DNA of 64,000 nt from the NCBI RefSeq assembly GCF_050948215.1, contig NW_027488629.1, positions 744,001 through 808,000 of the forward strand. Reading direction: 5' to 3'. A model generated the notes under the pieces. It was not told where the DNA came from. It did no database searches and saw only the letters and a list, made by a program, of their open reading frames with translations. Source of the DNA: Halictus rubicundus (Eukaryota > Arthropoda > Insecta > Hymenoptera > Halictidae). This document shows positions 1-15,100 of this stretch, piece after piece; within the stretch, counting starts at the first letter, position 1, and each line of letters begins with the position of its first letter. Both the position numbers and the translations under genes were made by a program.

Positions 1-3000
1 GGATAGGATAGAGGATAGGATAGGATAGAGGATAGGATAGGATAGAGGATAGGATAGGATAGAGGATAGGATAGGATAGAGGATAGGATAGGATAGAGGA
101 TAGGATAGGATAGAGGATAGGATAGGATAGAGGATAGGATAGAGGATTGGTTAGTATAAAGGATAGGAGAGGATAGAGGATAGGATAGGATTGAGGATAG
201 GATAGGATAGAGCATAGGATAGGATAGGATTGAGGGTAGGATAGAGGATAGGATAGGATAGAGGATAGGATAGGGGATTGGATAGGATAGATGACAGGAG
301 ACGATAGAAGATAGGATAGGGGATTGGATAGGATAGAGGAAAGGAGACGATAGAGATTGGATAGGATAGATGATATTATAGGAAAGAGGATAGGATATGA
401 TAGAGTATACGATATTATAGAGGATAGGATAGGATAGAGGATAGGATAGGATAGAGGATAGGATAGGATACAGGATAGGATTGGATAGAGGATAGGATAG
501 GATAGAGGATAGGATAGGATAGAGGATAGGATAGAGGATTGGATAGGATAGAGGATATTATAGGATAGAGGATATGATAGGATAGCGGATAGGATATAAT
601 GGAGTATAGGATAGAAATGAGGATAGGATAGCGTTGAGGATAGGATAGGATAGAGGATAGGATAGGATAGAGGGTAGGTTAGGATAGAGGATAGGATAGG
701 ATAGAGGATAGGATAGGAAAGAGGATAGGATAGGATAGAGGATAGGTTAGGATAGAGGATTGGATAGTATAAAGGATAGGTGAGGATAGAGAATAGGATA
801 GCATTGAGGATAGGATAGGATAGTGGATAGGATAGGATAGAGCAGACGATAGAGGATAGGATAGAGGATAGGGTAGGAGATTGGATAGGATAGAGGATAC
901 GATAGGGTAGATGATATCATAGGCAAGAGGATAGGATATGATAGAGGATACGATATTATAGAGGATAGGATAGGGTAGAGAATAGGATAGGATAGAGGAT
1001 AGGTTAGGATAGAGTATAGGATAGGATAGAGGATAGGATAGCATAGAGGATAGGATAGGATAGAGGATAGGATAGGATAGAGGATAGGATAGGATAGAGG
1101 ATAGGATAGGATAGAGGATAGGATAGGATAGGATAGAGGATAGGATAGGATAGAGGATAGGATAGGATAGAGGATAGGATAGGATAGAGGATAGGATAGG
1201 ATAGAGGATAGGATAGGATAGAGGATAGGATAGGATAGAGGATAGGATAGGATAGGATAGAGGATAGGATAGGATAGAGGATAGGATAGGATAGAGGATA
1301 GGATAGGATAGAGGATAGGATAGGATAGAGGATAGGATGGGATAGGATAGGATAGAGGATAGGATAGGATAGAGGATAGGATAGGATAGAGGATAGGATA
1401 GGATAGAGGATAGGATAGGATAGAGGATAGGATAGGATAGAGGATAGGATAGGATAGAGGATAGGATAGAGGATAGGATAGGATAGAGGATAGGATAGGA
1501 TAGAGGATAGGATAGGATAGAGGATAGGATAGGATAGAGGATAGGATAGGATAGAGGATAGGATAGGATAGAGGATAGGATAGGATAGAGGATGGGATAG
1601 GATAGAGTATAGAATAGGATAGAGCATAGGATAGGATAGGATTGAGGGTAGGGTAGGATAAAGGATAGGATAGGATAGAGGATAGGATAGAGGATAGGAT
1701 AGGATAGAGGATATGATAGAGGATACGATAGACGATTGGATAGGATAGAGGATAGGATGGGATAGGATAGAGGATAGGATAGGATAGAGGATAGGATAGG
1801 ATAGAGGATAGGATAGGATGGAGGATAGGATAGGATAGAGCAGACGATAGAGGATAGGATAGGATCGAGGATAGGATAGGGGATTGGATAGGTTAGAGGA
1901 TAGGAGACGATGGAGGATAGGATAGGATAGAGGATAGGATAGGATAGAGGATTGGATGAGATAGAGGATAGGTTAGGATAGAGGATAGGATAGGATAGGA
2001 TAGAGGATAGGATAGGATAGAGGATAGGATAGGATAGAGGATAGGATAGGATAGAGGATAGGATAGGATAGAGGATAGGATAGGATAGAGGATAGGATAG
2101 GATAGAGGATAGGATAGGATAGAGGATAGGGTAGGAGATTGGGTAGGATAGAGGATACGATAGGGTAGATGATATCATAGGCAAGAGGATAGGATATGAT
2201 AGAGGATACGATATTATAGAGGATAGGATAGGGTAGAGAATAGGATAGGATAGAGGATAGGTTAGGATAGAGTATAGGATAGGATAGAGGATAGGATAGC
2301 ATAGAGGATAGGATAGGATAGAGGATAGGATAGGATAGAGGATAGGATAGGATAGAGGATAGGTTAGGATAGGATAGAGGATAGGATAGGATAGAGGATA
2401 GGATAGGATAGAGGATAGGATAGGATAGAGGATAGGATAGGATAGAGGATAGGATAGGATAGAGGATAGGATAGGATAGAGGATAGGATAGGATAGAGGA
2501 TAGGATAGGATAGAGGATAGGATAGGATAGAGGATAGGATAGGATAGAGGATAGGATAGGATAGGATAGAGGATAGGATAGGATAGAGGATAGGATAGGA
2601 TAGAGGATAGGATAGGATAGAGGATAGGATAGGATAGAGGATAGGATAGGATAGAGGATAGGATAGGATAGAGGATAGGATAGGATAGAGGATAGGATAG
2701 GATAGAGGATAGGATGGGATAGGATAGAGGATAGGATAGGATAGAGGATAGGATAGGATAGAGGATAGGATAGGATAGAGGATAGGATAGGATAGAGGAT
2801 AGGAGAGAGGATTGGTTAGTATAAAGGATAGAGGATAGGATAGAGGATAGGATAGAATAGAGGATATGATAGAGGATAGGATAGAGGATAGGATGGGATA
2901 GGATAGAGGATAGGATAGGATAGAGGATAGGATAGGATAGAGGATAGGATAGGATAGAGGATAGGATAGGATAGAGGATAGGATAGGATAGAGGATAGGA

Positions 3001-4778
3001 TAGGATAGAGGATAGGATAGGATAGAGGATAGGATAGGATAGAGGATAGGATAGGATAGAGGATAGGATAGAGGATTGGTTAGTATAAAGGATAGGAGAG
3101 GATAGAGGATAGGATAGGATTGAGGATAGGATAGGATAGAGCATAGGATAGGATAGGATTGAGGGTAGGATAGAGGATAGGATAGGATAGAGGATAGGAT
3201 AGGGGATTGGATAGGATAGATGACAGGAGACGATAGAAGATAGGATAGGGGATTGGATAGGATAGAGGAAAGGAGACGATAGAGATTGGATAGGATAGAT
3301 GATATTATAGGAAAGAGGATAGGATATGATAGAGTATACGATATTATAGAGGATAGGACAGGATAGAGGATAGGATAGGATAGAGGATAGGATAGGATAC
3401 AGGATAGGATTGGATAGAGGATAGGATAGGATAGAGGATAGGATAGGATAGAGGATAGGATAGGATAGAGGATAGGATAGAGGATTGGATAGGATAGAGG
3501 ATATTATAGGATAGAGGATATGATAGGATAGCGGATAGGATATAATGGAGTATAGGATAGAAATGAGGATAGGATAGCGTTGAGGATAGGATAGGATAGA
3601 GGATAGGATAGGATAGAGGGTAGGTTAGGATAGAGGATAGGATAGGATAGAGGATAGGATAGGAAAGAGGATAGGATAGGATAGAGGATAGGTTAGGATA
3701 GAGGATTGGATAGTATAAAGGATAGGTGAGGATAGAGAATAGGATAGCATTGAGGATAGGATAGGATAGTGGATAGGATAGGATAGAGCAGACGATAGAG
3801 GATAGGATAGAGGATACGATAGGGTAGATGATATCATAGGCAAGAGGATAGGATATGATAGAGGATACGATATTATAGAGGATAGGATAGGGTAGAGAAT
3901 AGGATAGGATAGAGGATAGGTTAGGATAGAGTATAGGATAGGATAGAGGATAGGATAGCATAGAGGATAGGATAGGATAGAGGATAGGATAGGATAGAGG
4001 ATAGGATAGGATAGAGGATAGGATAGGATAGGATAGAGGATAGGATAGGATAGAGGATAGGACAGGATAGAGGATAGGATAGGATAGAGGATAGGATAGG
4101 ATAGAGGATAGGATAGGATAGAGGATAGGATAGGATAGAGGATAGGATAGGATAGAGGATAGGATAGGATAGAGGATAGGATAGGATAGAGGATAGGATA
4201 GGATAGAGGATAGGATAGGATAGAGGATAGGATAGGATAGAGGATAGGATAGGATAGGATAGAGGATAGGATAGGATAGAGGATAGGATAGGATAGAGGA
4301 TAGGATAGGATAGAGGATAGGATGGGATAGGATAGAGGATAGGATAGGATAGAGGATAGGATAGGATAGAGGATAGGATAGGATAGAGGATAGGATAGGA
4401 TAGAGGATAGGATAGGATAGAGGATAGGATAGGATAGGATAGAGGATAGGATAGGATAGAGGATAGGATAGGATAGAGGATAGGATAGGATAGAGGATAG
4501 GATAGGATAGAGGATAGGATAGGATAGAGGATAGGATAGGATAGAGGATAGGATAGGATAGAGGATAGGATAGGATAGAGGATAGGATAGGATAGAGGAT
4601 AGGATAGGATAGAGGATAGGATAGGATAGAGGATAGGATAGGATAGAGGATAGGATAGGATAGAGGATAGGATAGGATAGAGGATAGGATAGGATAGAGG
4701 ATAGGATAGGATAGAGGATAGGATAGGATAGAGGATAGGATAGGATAGAGGATAGGATAGGATAGAGGATAGGATAGA
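1..4778. repeat. Array segment A: long homogeneous runs with three copies of a diverged marker block
   Basis: This part has the longest uninterrupted runs of the 17-bp unit. A diverged block containing GATAGGGTAGATGATATCAT is found at 901, 2159 and 3818, spaced 1258 and 1659 bp. A second marker, GGATTGGTTAGTATAAAGG, is at 144, 3073 and 4779, with a truncated copy near 2806. Sequence after 144 and after 3073 runs parallel for about 550 bp, with small indels. The segment is therefore built from block duplications of unequal length rather than a regular higher-order repeat. Confidence 0.8.
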
Positions 4779-7700
4779 GGATTGGTTAGTATAAAGGATA
4801 GGAGAGGATAGAGGATAGGATAGGATTGAGGATAGGATAGGATAGAGCATAGGATAGGATAGGATTGAGGGTAGGATAGAGGATAGGATAGGATAGAGGA
4901 TAGGATAGGGGATTGGATAGGATAGATGACAGGAGACGATAGAAGATAGGATAGGGGATTGGATAGGATAGAGGAAAGGAGACGATAGAGATTGGATAGG
5001 ATAGATGATATTATAGGAAAGAGGATAGGATATGATAGAGTATACGATATTATAGAGGATAGGACAGGATAGAGGATAGGATAGGATAGAGGATAGGATA
5101 GGATACAGGATAGGATAGGATAGAGGATAGGATAGGATAGAGGATAGGTTAGGATAGAGGATAGGATAGGATAGAGGATAGGATAGGATAGAGGATAGGA
5201 TAGGATAGAGGATGGGATAGGATAGAGTATAGAATAGGATAGAGCATAGGATAGGATAGGATTGAGGGTAGGATAGGATAGAGGATATTATAGGATAGAG
5301 GATATGATACGATAGCGGATAGGATATAATGGAGTATAGGATAGTAATGAGGATAGGATAGCGTTGAGGATAGGATAGGATAGAGGATAGGATAGAGGAT
5401 TGGTTAGTATAAAGGATAGGAGAGGATAGAGGATAGGATAGGATTGAGGATAAGATAGGATAGAGGATAGGATAGGATAGAGGATAGGATAGGATAGAGG
5501 ATAGGATAGGATAGAGGATACGATATTATAGAGGATAGGATAGGATAGAGGATAGGATAGGATACAGGATAGGATAGGATAGAGGATAGGTTAGGATAGA
5601 GGATAGGATAGGATAGAGGATAGGATAGGATAGAGGATAGGATAGGATAGAGGATAGGATAGGATAGAGGATAGGATAGGATAGAGGATAGGATAGGATA
5701 GAGGATACGATATTATAGAGGATAGGACAGGATAGAGGATAGGATAGGATAGAGGATAGGATAGGATACAGGATAGGATAGGATAGAGGATAGGTTAGGA
5801 TAGAGGATAGGATAGGATAGAGGATAGGATAGGATAGAGGATAGGATAGGATAGAGGATAGGATAGGATAGAGGATGGGATAGGATAGAGTATAGAATAG
5901 GATAGAGCATAGGATAGGATAGGATTGAGGGTAGGATAGGATAGAGGATAGGATAGGATAGAGGACAGGATAGGGGATTGGATAGGATATAGGACAGGAG
6001 ACGATAGAAGATAAGATAGGGGTTTGGTTAGGATAGAGTAAAGGAGACGATAGAGATTGGATAGGATAGATGATATAATAGGAAAGAGGATAGGATATGA
6101 TAGAGGATACGACATTAAAGAGGATAGGACAGGATAGAGGATAGGATAGGATAGAGGATAGGATAGGATAGAGGATAGGATAGGATAGAGGATAGGATAG
6201 GATAGAGGATAGGATAGAGGATAGGATAGAGGATAGGATAGAGGATAGGATAGAGGATAGGATAGGATAGAGGATATGATAGAGGATAGGTTAGGATAGA
6301 GGATAGGATAGGATAGAGGATAGGATAGGGGATTGGATAGGATAGAGGACAGGAGACGATAGAAGATAAGATAGGGGATTGGATAGGATAGAGGAAAGGA
6401 GACGATAGAGATTGGATAGGATAGATGATATAATAGGAAAGAGGATAGGATATGATAGAGGATACGATATTATAGAGGATAGGACAGGATAGAGGATAGG
6501 ATAGGATAGAGGATAGGATAGGATAGAGGATAGGATAGGATAGAGGATAGAATAGGATAGAGGATAGGATACGATAGAGGATAGGATAGGATAGAGGATA
6601 GGATAGAGGATTGGTTAGTATAAAGGATAAGAGAGGATAGAGGATAGGATAGGATTGAGGATAGGATAGGATAGAGGATAGGATACGATTGAGGATAGGA
6701 TAGGATAGAGCATAGGATAGGATAGGATTGAGGGTAGGATAGGATAGAGGATAGGATAGGATAGAGGATAGGATAGGGGATTGGATAGGATAGATGACAG
6801 GAGACGATAGAAGATAAGATAGGGGATTGGATAGGATAGAGGAAAGGAGACGATAGAGATTGGATAGGATAGATGATATAATAGGAAAGAGGATAGGATA
6901 TGATAGAGGATACGATATTATAGAGGATAGGACAGGATAGAGGATAGGATAGGATAGAGGATAGGATAGGATAGAGGATAGGATAGGATAGAGGATAGAA
7001 TAGGATAGAGGATAGGATACGATAGAGGATAGGATAGAGGATATGATAGAGGATAGGATAGAGGATTGGATAGGATAGAGGATATTATAGGATAGAGGAT
7101 ATGATACGATAGCGGATAGGATATAATGGAGTATAGCATAGTAATGAGGATAGGATAGCGTTGAGGATAGGATAGGATAGAGGATAGGATAGAGGATTGG
7201 TTAGTATAAAGGATAGGAGAGGATAGAGGACAGGATAGGATTGAGGATAGGATAGGATAGAGGATAGGATAGGATTGAGGATAGGATAGGATAGAGGATA
7301 GGATAGGATAGAGGATAGGATAGGATAGAGGATAGGATAGGATAGAGGATAGGATAGGATAGAGGATAGGATAGGATAGAGGATAGGATAGGATAGAGGA
7401 TAGGATAGGATAGAGGATAGGATAGGATAGAGGATAGGATAGGATAGAGGATAGGATAGGATAGAGGATAGGATAGGATAGAGGATAGGATAGGATAGAG
7501 GATAGGATAGGATAGAGGATAGGATAGGATAGAGGATAGGATAGGATAGAGGATAGGATAGGATAGAGGATAGGATAGGATAGAGGATAGGATAGGATAG
7601 AGGATAGGATAGAGGATTGGTTAGTATAAAGGATAGGAGAGGATAGAGGATAGGATAGGATTGAGGATAGGATAGGATAGAGCATAGGATAGGATAGGAT

Positions 7701-10700
7701 TGAGGGTAGGATAGAGGATAGGATAGGATAGAGGATAGGATAGGGGATTGGATAGGATAGATGACAGGAGACGATAGAAGATAGGATAGGGGATTGGATA
7801 GGATAGAGGAAAGGAGACGATAGAGATTGGATAGGATAGATGATATTATAGGAAAGAGGATAGGATATGATAGAGTATACGATATTATAGAGGATAGGAC
7901 AGGATAGAGGATAGGATAGGATAGAGGATAGGATAGGATACAGGATAGGATAGGATAGAGGATAGGATAGGATAGAGGATAGGTTAGGATAGAGGATAGG
8001 ATAGGATAGAGGATAGGATAGGATAGAGGATAGGATAGGATAGAGGATGGGATAGGATAGAGTATAGAATAGGATAGAGCATAGGATAGGATAGGATTGA
8101 GGGTAGGATAGGATAGAGGATATTATAGGATAGAGGATATGATACGATAGCGGATAGGATATAATGGAGTATAGGATAGTAATGAGGATAGGATAGCGTT
8201 GAGGATAGGATAGGATAGAGGATAGGATAGAGGATTGGTTAGTATAAAGGATAGGAGAGGATAGAGGATAGGATAGGATTGAGGATAAGATAGGATAGAG
8301 GATAGGATAGGATAGAGGATAGGATAGGATAGAGGATAGGATAGGATAGAGGATACGATATTATAGAGGATAGGATAGGATAGAGGATAGGATAGGATAC
8401 AGGATAGGATAGGATAGAGGATAGGTTAGGATAGAGGATAGGATAGGATAGAGGATAGGATAGGATAGAGGATAGGATAGGATAGAGGATAGGATAGGAT
8501 AGAGGATAGGATAGGATAGAGGATAGGATAGGATAGAGGATACGATATTATAGAGGATAGGACAGGATAGAGGATAGGATAGGATAGAGGATAGGATAGG
8601 ATACAGGATAGGATAGGATAGAGGATAGGTTAGGATAGAGGATAGGATAGGATAGAGGATAGGATAGGATAGAGGATAGGATAGGATAGAGGATAGGATA
8701 GGATAGAGGATGGGATAGGATAGAGTATAGAATAGGATAGAGCATAGGATAGGATAGGATTGAGGGTAGGATAGGATAGAGGATAGGATAGGATAGAGGA
8801 CAGGATAGGGGATTGGATAGGATATAGGACAGGAGACGATAGAAGATAAGATAGGGGTTTGGTTAGGATAGAGTAAAGGAGACGATAGAGATTGGATAGG
8901 ATAGATGATATAATAGGAAAGAGGATAGGATATGATAGAGGATACGACATTAAAGAGGATAGGACAGGATAGAGGATAGGATAGGATAGAGGATAGGATA
9001 GGATAGAGGATAGGATAGGATAGAGGATAGGATAGGATAGAGGATAGGATAGAGGATAGGATAGAGGATAGGATAGAGGATAGGATAGAGGATAGGATAG
9101 GATAGAGGATATGATAGAGGATAGGTTAGGATAGAGGATAGGATAGGATAGAGGATAGGATAGGGGATTGGATAGGATAGAGGACAGGAGACGATAGAAG
9201 ATAAGATAGGGGATTGGATAGGATAGAGGAAAGGAGACGATAGAGATTGGATAGGATAGATGATATAATAGGAAAGAGGATAGGATATGATAGAGGATAC
9301 GATATTATAGAGGATAGGACAGGATAGAGGATAGGATAGGATAGAGGATAGGATAGGATAGAGGATAGGATAGGATAGAGGATAGAATAGGATAGAGGAT
9401 AGGATACGATAGAGGATAGGATAGGATAGAGGATAGGATAGAGGATTGGTTAGTATAAAGGATAAGAGAGGATAGAGGATAGGATAGGATTGAGGATAGG
9501 ATAGGATAGAGGATAGGATACGATTGAGGATAGGATAGGATAGAGCATAGGATAGGATAGGATTGAGGGTAGGATAGGATAGAGGATAGGATAGGATAGA
9601 GGATAGGATAGGGGATTGGATAGGATAGATGACAGGAGACGATAGAAGATAAGATAGGGGATTGGATAGGATAGAGGAAAGGAGACGATAGAGATTGGAT
9701 AGGATAGATGATATAATAGGAAAGAGGATAGGATATGATAGAGGATACGATATTATAGAGGATAGGACAGGATAGAGGATAGGATAGGATAGAGGATAGG
9801 ATAGGATAGAGGATAGGATAGGATAGAGGATAGAATAGGATAGAGGATAGGATACGATAGAGGATAGGATAGAGGATATGATAGAGGATAGGATAGAGGA
9901 TTGGATAGGATAGAGGATATTATAGGATAGAGGATATGATACGATAGCGGATAGGATATAATGGAGTATAGCATAGTAATGAGGATAGGATAGCGTTGAG
10001 GATAGGATAGGATAGAGGATAGGATAGAGGATTGGTTAGTATAAAGGATAGGAGAGGATAGAGGATAGGATAGGATTGAGGATAGGATAGGATAGAGGAT
10101 AGGATAGGATTGAGGATAGGATAGGATAGAGGATAGGATAGGATAGAGGATAGGATAGGATAGAGGATAGGATAGGATAGAGGATACGATATTATAGAGG
10201 ATAGGACAGGATAGAGGATAGGATAGGATAGAGGATAGGATAGGATACAGGATAGGATAGGATAGAGGATAGGTTAGGATAGAGGATAGGATAGGATAGA
10301 GGATAGGATAGGATAGAGGATAGGATAGGATAGAGTATAGGATAGGATAGAGGATAGGATAGAGGATAGGATAGGATAGAGGATACGACATTAAAGAGGA
10401 TAGGACAGGATAGAGGATAGGATAGGATAGAGGATAGGTTAGGATAGAGTATAGGATAGGATAGAGGATAGGATAGAGGATAGGATAGGATAGAGGATAG
10501 GATAGGATAGGATAGAGGATAGGATAGGATAGAGGATAGGATAGGATAGAGGATAGGATAGGATAGAATAGAGGATAGGATAGGATAGAGGATAGGATAG
10601 GATAGAGGATAGGATAGGATAGAGGATAGGTTAGGATAGAGTATAGGATAGGATAGAGGATAGGATAGGATAGAGGATAGGATAGGGTAGAGGATAGGAT

Positions 10701-12137
10701 AGGATAGAGGATAGGATAGGATAGAGGATAGGATAGGATAGGATAGGATAGAGGATAGGATAGGATAGAGGATAGGATAGGATAGGATAGAGGATAGGAT
10801 AGGATAGAGGATAGGATAGGATAGGATAGAGGATAGGATAGGATAGAGGATAGGATAGGATAGAGGGTAGGATAGGATAGAGGATAGGATAGCATAGGAT
10901 AGAGGATAGGATAGCATAGAGGATAGGATAGGATAGAGGATAGGATGGGATAGAGGATAGGATAGGATAGAGGATAGGATAGGATAGTGGATAGGATAGG
11001 ATAGAGGATAGGATAGGGTAGAGGATAGGATAGGATAGAGGATAGGATAGGATAGAGGATAGGATAGGATAGAGGATAGGATAGGATAGAGGATAGGATA
11101 GGATAGAGGATAGGATAGAGGATAGGATAGAGGATTGGATAGGATAGAGGATATGATAGGATAGCGGATAGGATATAATGGACTATAGGATAGGAATGAG
11201 GATAGGATAGGGTTGAGGATAGGATAGGATAGAGGATAGGATAGAGGATAGGATAGAGGATAGGATAGAGGATTGGATAGGATAGAGGATGGGATAGGAT
11301 AGAGGATAAGATAGGATAGAGGATAGGATAGGATAGAGGATAGGATAGAGGATTGGTTAGTATAAAGCATAGGAGAGGATAGGATAGGATTGAGGATAGG
11401 ATAGGATAGAGGATAGGATAGGATAGAGGATAGGATAGGATAGAGGATAGGATAGGATAGAGGATAGGATAGGATAGAGGATAGGATAGGTTATTGGATA
11501 GGACAGAGGACAGGAGACGATAGAAGATACGATAGGGGATTGGATAGGATAGAGGAAAGGAGACGATAGAGATTGGATAGGATAGATGATATTATAGGAA
11601 AGAGGATAGGATATGATAGAGTATACGATATTATAGAGGATAGGACAGGATAGAGGATAGGATAGGATAGAGGATAGGATAGAGGATAGGATAGGATACA
11701 GGATAGGATAGGATAGAGGATAGGATAGGATAGAGGATAGGTTAGGATAGAGGATAGGATAGGATAGAGGATAGGATAGGATAGAGGATATGATAGAGGA
11801 TAGGATAGACGATTGGATAGGATAGAGGATATTATAGGATAGAGGATATGATACGATAGCGGATAGGATATAATGGAGTATAGGATAGTAATGCGGATAG
11901 GATAGCGTTGAGGATAGGATAGGATAGAGGATAGGATAGCGTTGAGGATAGGATAGTATAGAGGATAGGTTAGGATAGAGGATAGGATAGGATAGAGAAT
12001 AGGATAGGATAGAGGATAGGATAGGATAGAGGATAGGATAGGATAGAGGATAGGATAGGATAGAGGATAGGATAGAGGATTGGTTAGTATAAAGGATAGG
12101 AGAGGATAGGATAGGATTGAGGATAGGATAGGATAGA
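4779..12137. repeat. 7.3-kb super-repeat, copy 1 (contains a 2835-bp tandem pair)
   Basis: Marker GAGGATGGGATAGG lies at 5871 and 8706 (spacing exactly 2835). The same marker occurs at 13162 and 15997 in copy 2, exactly 7291 bp from the first pair. The 2835-bp internal pair covers roughly 4779-7290 and 7614-10125. The offset to copy 2 drifts from 7291 to 7279, 7296 and finally 7354 bp, showing indels of whole satellite units. The right end of similarity is near 12137, where GAGCAT here faces GAGGAT at 19491. Borders are approximate because flanks are the same simple repeat. Confidence 0.85.
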
Positions 12138-15100
12138 GCATAGGATAGGATAGGATTGAGGGTAGGATAGAGGATAGGATAGGATAGAGGATAGGATAGG
12201 GGATTGGATAGGATAGATGACAGGAGACGATAGAAGATAGGATAGGGGATTGGATAGGATAGAGGAAAGGAGACGATAGAGATTGGATAGGATAGATGAT
12301 ATTATAGGAAAGAGGATAGGATATGATAGAGTATACGATATTATAGAGGATAGGACAGGATAGAGGATAGGATAGGATAGAGGATAGGATAGGATACAGG
12401 ATAGGATAGGATAGAGGATAGGATAGGATAGAGGATAGGTTAGGATAGAGGATAGGATAGGATAGAGGATAGGATAGGATAGAGGATAGGATAGGATAGA
12501 GGATGGGATAGGATAGAGTATAGAATAGGATAGAGCATAGGATAGGATAGGATTGAGGGTAGGATAGGATAGAGGATATTATAGGATAGAGGATATGATA
12601 CGATAGCGGATAGGATATAATGGAGTATAGGATAGTAATGAGGATAGGATAGCGTTGAGGATAGGATAGGATAGAGGATAGGATAGAGGATTGGTTAGTA
12701 TAAAGGATAGGAGAGGATAGAGGATAGGATAGGATTGAGGATAAGATAGGATAGAGGATAGGATAGGATAGAGGATAGGATAGGATAGAGGATAGGATAG
12801 GATAGAGGATACGATATTATAGAGGATAGGATAGGATAGAGGATAGGATAGGATACAGGATAGGATAGGATAGAGGATAGGTTAGGATAGAGGATAGGAT
12901 AGGATAGAGGATAGGATAGGATAGAGGATAGGATAGGATAGAGGATAGGATAGGATAGAGGATAGGATAGGATAGAGGATAGGATAGGATAGAGGATACG
13001 ATATTATAGAGGATAGGACAGGATAGAGGATAGGATAGGATAGAGGATAGGATAGGATACAGGATAGGATAGGATAGAGGATAGGTTAGGATAGAGGATA
13101 GGATAGGATAGAGGATAGGATAGGATAGAGGATAGGATAGGATAGAGGATAGGATAGGATAGAGGATGGGATAGGATAGAGTATAGAATAGGATAGAGCA
13201 TAGGATAGGATAGGATTGAGGGTAGGATAGGATAGAGGATAGGATAGGATAGAGGACAGGATAGGGGATTGGATAGGATATAGGACAGGAGACGATAGAA
13301 GATAAGATAGGGGTTTGGTTAGGATAGAGTAAAGGAGACGATAGAGATTGGATAGGATAGATGATATAATAGGAAAGAGGATAGGATATGATAGAGGATA
13401 CGACATTAAAGAGGATAGGACAGGATAGAGGATAGGATAGGATAGAGGATAGGATAGGATAGAGGATAGGATAGGATAGAGGATAGGATAGGATAGAGGA
13501 TAGGATAGAGGATAGGATAGAGGATAGGATAGAGGATAGGATAGAGGATAGGATAGGATAGAGGATATGATAGAGGATAGGTTAGGATAGAGGATAGGAT
13601 AGGATAGAGGATAGGATAGGGGATTGGATAGGATAGAGGACAGGAGACGATAGAAGATAAGATAGGGGATTGGATAGGATAGAGGAAAGGAGACGATAGA
13701 GATTGGATAGGATAGATGATATAATAGGAAAGAGGATAGGATATGATAGAGGATACGATATTATAGAGGATAGGACAGGATAGAGGATAGGATAGGATAG
13801 AGGATAGGATAGGATAGAGGATAGGATAGGATAGAGGATAGAATAGGATAGAGGATAGGATACGATAGAGGATAGGATAGGATAGAGGATAGGATAGAGG
13901 ATTGGTTAGTATAAAGGATAAGAGAGGATAGAGGATAGGATAGGATTGAGGATAGGATAGGATAGAGGATAGGATACGATTGAGGATAGGATAGGATAGA
14001 GCATAGGATAGGATAGGATTGAGGGTAGGATAGGATAGAGGATAGGATAGGATAGAGGATAGGATAGGGGATTGGATAGGATAGATGACAGGAGACGATA
14101 GAAGATAAGATAGGGGATTGGATAGGATAGAGGAAAGGAGACGATAGAGATTGGATAGGATAGATGATATAATAGGAAAGAGGATAGGATATGATAGAGG
14201 ATACGATATTATAGAGGATAGGACAGGATAGAGGATAGGATAGGATAGAGGATAGGATAGGATAGAGGATAGGATAGGATAGAGGATAGAATAGGATAGA
14301 GGATAGGATACGATAGAGGATAGGATAGAGGATATGATAGAGGATAGGATAGAGGATTGGATAGGATAGAGGATATTATAGGATAGATGATATGATACGA
14401 TAGCGGATAGGATATAATGGAGTATAGCATAGTAATGAGGATAGGATAGCGTTGAGGATAGGATAGGATAGAGGATAGGATAGAGGATTGGTTAGTATAA
14501 AGGATAGGAGAGGATAGAGGATAGGATAGGATTGAGGATAGGATAGGATAGAGGATAGGATAGGATTGAGGATAGGATAGGATAGAGGATAGGATAGGAT
14601 AGAGGATAGGATAGGATAGAGGATAGGATAGGATAGAGGATAGGATAGGATAGAGGATAGGATAGGATAGAGGATAGGATAGGATAGAGGATAGGATAGG
14701 ATAGAGGATAGGATAGGATAGAGGATAGGATAGGATAGAGGATAGGATAGGATAGAGGATAGGATAGGATAGAGGATAGGATAGGATAGAGGATAGGATA
14801 GGATAGAGGATAGGATAGGATAGAGGATAGGATAGGATAGAGGATAGGATAGGATAGAGGATAGGATAGGATAGAGGATAGGATAGGATAGAGGATAGGA
14901 TAGAGGATTGGTTAGTATAAAGGATAGGAGAGGATAGAGGATAGGATAGGATTGAGGATAGGATAGGATAGAGCATAGGATAGGATAGGATTGAGGGTAG
15001 GATAGAGGATAGGATAGGATAGAGGATAGGATAGGGGATTGGATAGGATAGATGACAGGAGACGATAGAAGATAGGATAGGGGATTGGATAGGATAGAGG